Assembly: GCA_038849555.1 (NCBI GenBank)
Contig: JAWCMT010000007.1
Coordinates: 1 to 53,783, forward strand
Direction: 5' to 3'
Origin: JAOAIV01 sp038849555
GTDB taxonomy: Archaea; Thermoproteota; Bathyarchaeia; Bathyarchaeales; Bathycorpusculaceae
DNA: 53,783 nt
Shown: piece after piece, positions 50,621-53,783 of the stretch
Layout: each line of letters opens with the position of its first letter
Numbering within the stretch: the stretch's first letter is position 1
Notes under the pieces: model-generated
Told to the model about the DNA's origin: nothing
Database searches by the model: none
Seen by the model: the letters and a program-made list of their open reading frames with translations, nothing else
Made by a program: the position numbers and the translations under genes

Positions 50621-50636
50621 CAATTAAATTAGTGGT

Positions 50637-50690
50637 GTTCTATAGTTTAGTACAATTGTTCTAAGGTGTAGAATTAAATATTAGGTTCTA
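50637..50690 (+). promoter_or_regulatory. GTTCTA operator set and box A, cassette 2
   Basis: GTTCTA at 50637, 50658 and 50685, TAGTACA between the first two, and ATTAAATAT as TATA box. Same spacing as in copy 1. Confidence 0.55.
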
Positions 50691-50705
50691 CTAATGATGC
50701 TGTTG

Positions 50706-50722
50706 CAAGACAAACAGTCTTG
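50706..50722 (+). promoter_or_regulatory. 5'-leader hairpin, cassette 2
   Basis: CAAGAC, AAACA loop, GTCTTG, ending 15 nt before ATG 50738. Confidence 0.5.
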
Positions 50723-50737
50723 ACAGAGACGAGAAGC

Positions 50738-51547
50738 ATGAAGCTGAAAGTCATTGCAACAGGCACTCTTTTGCTTCTTAGCATACTTGTTGCCTTATCA
50801 GTGCAGTGTATTGTTATAGATACAGCTAATGCATACTATGGTGCAGGGGTCTTCTGTCCAAACAACTATATATCAAATCAATGGCCTTGGGACACACCTG
50901 ATGAAATAAATTTTTCTATCACATGCTGCTGGTACATTTCTGCATATCTCTTTTCCCATTACTACCTTGGGCAAGTCTATTATAAATACGGTGATCCTTT
51001 TGATAACGATCCCATTGTCACACCCGATACATACATGGATTGTCTTGATTATTTAGAAGAACACTACAGTGCTGTAACGGTTTTTTCAAAGGGTCATTGT
51101 AGCCCTTGGGGTTATGGCGGCCTATACCGCAGATTACATTGCACTATTAATGGTACATATGCTCGAGATTCTATAGAGATTTATCCGCATACGGATCAGT
51201 TCAAATGCCGTTTTAACTTCATTTGGCATTGCGGCACCACCAATAGTTATCCTTATTGGCCTCCTTTCCCACCGGACGGACCTCCCTCTATGCCGTTCGC
51301 ATTCACCCACAATTTAGGTATGACTGAATATGGTAATAGCGGTTCATGTGTCTTTGCAGGGTGGGACTATGCCTCACCGCAGTTCTACACAGTCATTCCC
51401 GATCACTATCCTTGGCAATGGGGGCAATTAGCAGTCGCAGTCTTCTATTACATGCACTACAATTACTGGAGTCTAGGCTATACGCTTAACTATCTATCAA
51501 ACTTGATTTACGGCGTCAACTTTAACCAAAGCCCACTTTATAACTAA
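50738..51547 (+). CDS. Secreted clan CD (caspase/gingipain-like) peptidase homologue 2
   Basis: 269 aa with an intact signal peptide (MKLKVIATGTLLLLSILVAL). Motif order matches homologue 1: VTVFSKGHCSPWG with His120, FNFIWHCGTTNS with Cys165, CVFAGWDYASPQF, and a closing FYYMHYNYWSLGYTLNYLS helix. Overall similarity to the first copy is low outside these blocks. Rich in Tyr, Trp and Cys with several NxS/T sites, as for an exported stable protein. ATG 50738 is fixed by the shared leader; the upstream TTG 50720 lies inside the leader. This region looks AT-richer than the 33-38 kb region. Confidence 0.7.
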   Translation: MKLKVIATGTLLLLSILVALSVQCIVIDTANAYYGAGVFCPNNYISNQWPWDTPDEINFSITCCWYISAYLFSHYYLGQVYYKYGDPFDNDPIVTPDTYMDCLDYLEEHYSAVTVFSKGHCSPWGYGGLYRRLHCTINGTYARDSIEIYPHTDQFKCRFNFIWHCGTTNSYPYWPPFPPDGPPSMPFAFTHNLGMTEYGNSGSCVFAGWDYASPQFYTVIPDHYPWQWGQLAVAVFYYMHYNYWSLGYTLNYLSNLIYGVNFNQSPLYN

Positions 51548-51610
51548 TTGATTGTTTTAGGTAATATGGATATGCCTTTGAATTACTAAAAAAGGAGTGA
51601 ATGACAAAAA

Positions 51611-52792
51611 ATGAAGCAAATACAAAAAGTGGTTTGCGCTATCTTTTTTATCGCAGTCTCAGCGCAGCTTGGAATTATTTCTCCCGTGCAGTCAACTTTT
51701 ACAGAATCTGAAGGAAAGGCAATAGACTTCATAAAGAACGTGCTTCCGATTGACAGCTCAAAATATAATATTACGCTTAGAAATTACGGTGCACCAGAAC
51801 TGCCAGATATAGGCTACTACAAGCAAAGCCCTATCGAACAAGAAATTTTCACATACTCTTTGAAGTCAAAAGATAGTGCACTCGATGTGATTTGCGCCTT
51901 CAGCAACAAAATCTTGACCATCGGTAGCATGTATGTTGTGGAGGGCTCTGTTATTAGTGATCGTCAATACAGTAATCTATTGGATGCCGCTAAAGATTTT
52001 CTTAAGAAATACCAAGCCTACTCTAAATTGGATTCAACAGAAATGATAAATATGCTATCAAATGTTGATCCATCTAAAAACGCGACTGTAACATCGGGCG
52101 TCCTCAAGCTTACCGTGACTCACCAGGACTTGTCAGGCACATGGTTCGGTGACACTGTTGACTTCCGCTGGGTGCAAACCTTCAACGGCTGCGACTACCT
52201 CGCAGTAGATCTTGCTTTTCGCGATGGTGTCTTCTCAAACATTATCGACCATCGTCAACTATATTCAATAGGCAACACTGCGGTAAATATTTCTAAAGAG
52301 CAAGCTGTGAAAATTGCAATGGAATACGTAAAGAACTACTCATACGAAATAGCAGAGGGTGTTTGGATAAGCGATTTTAACGTTACTGAGGAACGAACAG
52401 TTGCAAACTTGGTTCCAACAGTAAGAGAGGCCAATGTTTTATATCCCTACTGGAGCATTACACTTTACCTTAACCAGACGTATCCTGGCAGCGTCACCTC
52501 TCTTCTGCTAGGAATCTGGGCTGACTCAGGAGAAGTATTCTTTTGCCACTATCAAGCATACGGCGGTAGTAACCTAATACTGGATGGCAATTCAGGCTAT
52601 GAATCACCTGCAATGTCGCCCACATCGCCAACTCAAGAGAATACTAAAGCGTTAATAGACCCCAGGATGGCAGTGGTAATATCAATCGCGGCGATAGCAA
52701 TTGCAGTAGCAACAACCCTACTTCTAAAAAAAGAAGCAAATAGAGCTCTTACTTTCCTCCTTTTTTATTTTTGCAAGTTCTATTCAAAATAG
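51611..52792 (+). CDS. Membrane-anchored ectodomain protein with PepSY-like segment 2
   Basis: Paralogue of the protein at 45351. Signal peptide (VVCAIFFIAVSAQLGIIS), IDSSKYNITLRNYG, FRDGVFSNIIDHRQLYSIG, then KEQAVKIAMEYVKNYS, LYPYWSITLYLNQTYPG, GIWADSGEVFF, a Ser/Pro/Thr linker and a membrane helix. As written it runs 17 residues past the helix; one more A in the run at 52726-52732 would restore the KKRSK stop seen in copy 1 at 52741-52743. AAGGAG stands upstream of the ATG. 63 bp after the peptidase-like gene. Confidence 0.65.
   Translation: MKQIQKVVCAIFFIAVSAQLGIISPVQSTFTESEGKAIDFIKNVLPIDSSKYNITLRNYGAPELPDIGYYKQSPIEQEIFTYSLKSKDSALDVICAFSNKILTIGSMYVVEGSVISDRQYSNLLDAAKDFLKKYQAYSKLDSTEMINMLSNVDPSKNATVTSGVLKLTVTHQDLSGTWFGDTVDFRWVQTFNGCDYLAVDLAFRDGVFSNIIDHRQLYSIGNTAVNISKEQAVKIAMEYVKNYSYEIAEGVWISDFNVTEERTVANLVPTVREANVLYPYWSITLYLNQTYPGSVTSLLLGIWADSGEVFFCHYQAYGGSNLILDGNSGYESPAMSPTSPTQENTKALIDPRMAVVISIAAIAIAVATTLLLKKEANRALTFLLFYFCKFYSK
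52754..52772 (+). terminator. T-rich terminator after cassette 2
   Basis: CTTTCCTCC followed by TTTTTTATTTTT, similar to the element after cassette 1. Confidence 0.5.
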
Positions 52793-53097
52793 CCATAAAT
52801 TTTCACACTGCTTGTCTGCAAACACTATGCCGATTAAGCATAACGTGTCTTCTCTTATAGTACCGATATCCTAACACTTAACACTTTATAGCTGAATCTC
52901 AGTACTCTATAACTGAGTAGGGTCGATGTTAAAAGAAGAAATAAACCCGATATCACTTTTTTCCACGCCAAACCTCCATCTTCAAAGTTTTCATTAAATT
53001 TTTGAACCGCTTCTTTAGAACAGAGTTCAATAAGATTACTTAATTCCTCAAAATGCACAAACTATGCGCCAGAAATCGGGACAATTTGAATATAAGG
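52793..53097. other. 305-bp spacer before tRNA-Lys, no clear gene
   Basis: One 67-codon minus-strand ORF (52855-53058, GTG start) has a hydrophobic stretch in its second half but no family features or clear promoter; I do not call it. No other structure seen. Confidence 0.4.
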
Positions 53098-53189
53098 CGG
53101 GCCCGACGGGAATTGAACCCGTGACCCCCGGATTTCTTTGGCCTTGGGCTTAAAAGTCCGGTGCTCTGTCCTTACTGAGCTACGGGCCC
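53098..53189 (-). tRNA. tRNA-Lys(UUU) with 17-nt intron
   Basis: Acceptor GGGCCCG/CGGGCCC, D stem GCTC/GAGC, anticodon stem CCGGA/TCCGG, T stem ACGGG/CCCGT with TTCAATT loop; discriminator G and no complete CCA. The anticodon loop is 24 nt: 7 loop plus 17 intron nucleotides at 53134-53150, between positions 37 and 38. The intron forms a bulge-helix-bulge: CTTT/AAAG 4-bp helix flanked by 3-nt bulges TAA and AAA. Cutting after the second base of each bulge yields the normal loop CTTTTAA. Confidence 0.95.
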
Positions 53190-53264
53190 TTTGGCATATT
53201 TTACGTTCATAGGAGAAACAAAAAAGGGGTTTTTTAGCGTTTCGATTCAATACTGGGAGAAAAA

Positions 53265-53636
53265 TTAGGAATTGGTTGGTGCTTTTAGAATGCTGGCCAT
53301 GAAACCCTTAACTTTGTCGTTTGCACCCAGTAATGTATCGATTGTTTTTTCGCCTTTCTCCGTGAGTTTATAAACGCGTTTATTTTCTTCCCATACGCCT
53401 TCGACGAGGCCGTTTCTCTCTAGCGAGTATAATAGTGAATATACGGTGCCTGAACTGACGAGGAGATTGAATTTGTTGTGTATGTATGAGATGACGTCGT
53501 AGCCGCTGAGCGGTCCGTTTCGTAGTTCAGTCATTATTATGATGTCCATGAAGTTTTTGATGATGCGTTCGTGTATTTTTTTGAGGATTTGTATTTCGAG
53601 TTTGCTGTTGCTAACGGTAACTGTTAGTGCCACCAT
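53265..53636 (-). CDS. PadR-family transcriptional regulator
   Basis: 123 aa. The winged helix covers about residues 25-95: DIIIMTELRNGPLSGYDVIS, SSGTVYSLLYSLERNGLVEG and the wing NKRVYKLTEKGEK, the PadR pattern. PadR proteins repress transporter or stress genes and often their own. The palindrome ATTCGAA-A-TTCGAAT stands just upstream of the TATA box, which fits autoregulation. A divergent gene beyond the window may share it. Confidence 0.88.
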   Translation of the reverse strand: MVALTVTVSNSKLEIQILKKIHERIIKNFMDIIIMTELRNGPLSGYDVISYIHNKFNLLVSSGTVYSLLYSLERNGLVEGVWEENKRVYKLTEKGEKTIDTLLGANDKVKGFMASILKAPTNS

Positions 53637-53672
53637 GTTCAGTCACGTTGTAATATTTTTAGTTGTGTTTAG

Positions 53673-53684
53673 ATATATAAAATT
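53673..53684 (-). promoter_or_regulatory. padR box A
   Basis: Minus-strand TTTTATATATCT about 40 nt before the ATG at 53636. Confidence 0.5.
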
Positions 53685-53685
53685 T

Positions 53686-53700
53686 ATTCGAATTTCGAAT
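53686..53700. promoter_or_regulatory. Palindromic operator candidate of padR
   Basis: ATTCGAA and TTCGAAT as a perfect 7-bp inverted repeat around one base, directly next to the TATA box, where a bound repressor would block TFB/TBP. Confidence 0.5.
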
Positions 53701-53783
53701 TAGATGTTGAAATAAAATCTGAAATATACATACTAAAACCGCGCAACACGAAGCCAAAACTCCACATCCACCTCACCTTTCCA

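Larger units (their letters stand above)
50621..50745 (+). repeat. 125-bp leader repeat, copy 2
   Basis: Second copy of the leader at 44327-44451; 123 of 125 positions agree. Starts at CAATT and ends three codons into the gene. Confidence 0.95.

Noticed and set aside
44327..50745. Leader repeats as ends of a transposon or integrated element
   Set aside because: They are direct, lie upstream of homologous genes, end inside codon 3, and no transposase, integrase or target duplication is seen. Promoter duplication or conversion fits better.
52855..53058. 67-codon minus-strand ORF with a hydrophobic stretch
   Set aside because: GTG start without a clear SD or TATA box and no recognisable similarity; kept only as a remark in the spacer entry.
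1..53783. CRISPR array, rRNA operon, insertion sequence or prophage
   Set aside because: I found no regularly spaced repeats, rRNA-like conserved stretches, transposase/integrase motifs or phage structural genes in the window.

Overview
The window looks like a chromosomal piece of an uncultured archaeon, most likely Bathyarchaeia (the former MCG group, within TACK). Archaeal information genes are present: GatDE, archaeal-type AlaRS and CCA-adding enzyme, Elp3, a splicing endonuclease, NurA-HerA, and a tRNA-Lys with a bulge-helix-bulge intron. The small ribosomal protein eS30 points to TACK/Asgard rather than Euryarchaeota. Formylmethanofuran:H4MPT formyltransferase (ftr) implies H4MPT C1 chemistry. 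Class II HMG-CoA reductase and a bacterial-type MetK also occur. Two runs of exactly 10 N and three apparent single-base homopolymer indels show that this is a draft assembly.

Layout. 1-6.6 kb: purine synthesis, with purQ (partial, +) converging on a tight minus-strand operon purF-purD-HAD/EhaR-like-ftr-PfkB kinase. 6.8-14.6 kb: metK, ridA, a DUF4443 regulator, a GPN GTPase, a small HTH regulator, class II hmgA, and a metallo-beta-lactamase/UPF0201/UPF0200 cluster. 14.7-24 kb: thpR-cca, uppP, a double SIS protein, DUF2284, a secreted beta-rich protein with a striking upstream repeat, a PIN-like protein, a membrane protein, an HTH-phosphoribosyltransferase regulator followed by mtnA, and a ferritin-like protein. 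24-32 kb: endA-hisS, glnA, a PUA protein with a NOP2/Sun methyltransferase, a HAD phosphatase, a GT2 synthase broken by a gap, and small regulators. 32-44 kb: a YfcE-like phosphodiesterase, eS30, elp3, a frameshifted membrane protein, gatD-gatE, a zinc-ribbon membrane protein, three overlapping paralogous winged-helix genes, and alaS.

44.3-52.8 kb is the most unusual part. Two paralogous two-gene cassettes on the + strand flank a minus-strand nurA-herA pair. Each cassette encodes a secreted protein whose motif order (Lys-Gly-His, then strand-Cys-Gly-Thr, then Gly-Trp-x-Tyr-Ala-Ser) suggests a clan CD (caspase/gingipain-like) cysteine peptidase. The second gene of each encodes a membrane-anchored ectodomain protein with a PepSY-like segment. 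The two are preceded by a 125-bp leader that is nearly identical (2 differences), although the coding sequences are strongly diverged from the fourth codon on. That leader carries tandem GTTCTA boxes around TAGTACA. The same arrangement occurs upstream of the unrelated secreted-protein gene at 19.5-20.2 kb, so I infer a co-regulated secretome. Each of the three leaders also has a short hairpin just before the start codon. The window ends with tRNA-Lys(UUU) and a PadR regulator with a palindromic operator candidate.

Assignments come from reading motifs by eye; no database search was run.
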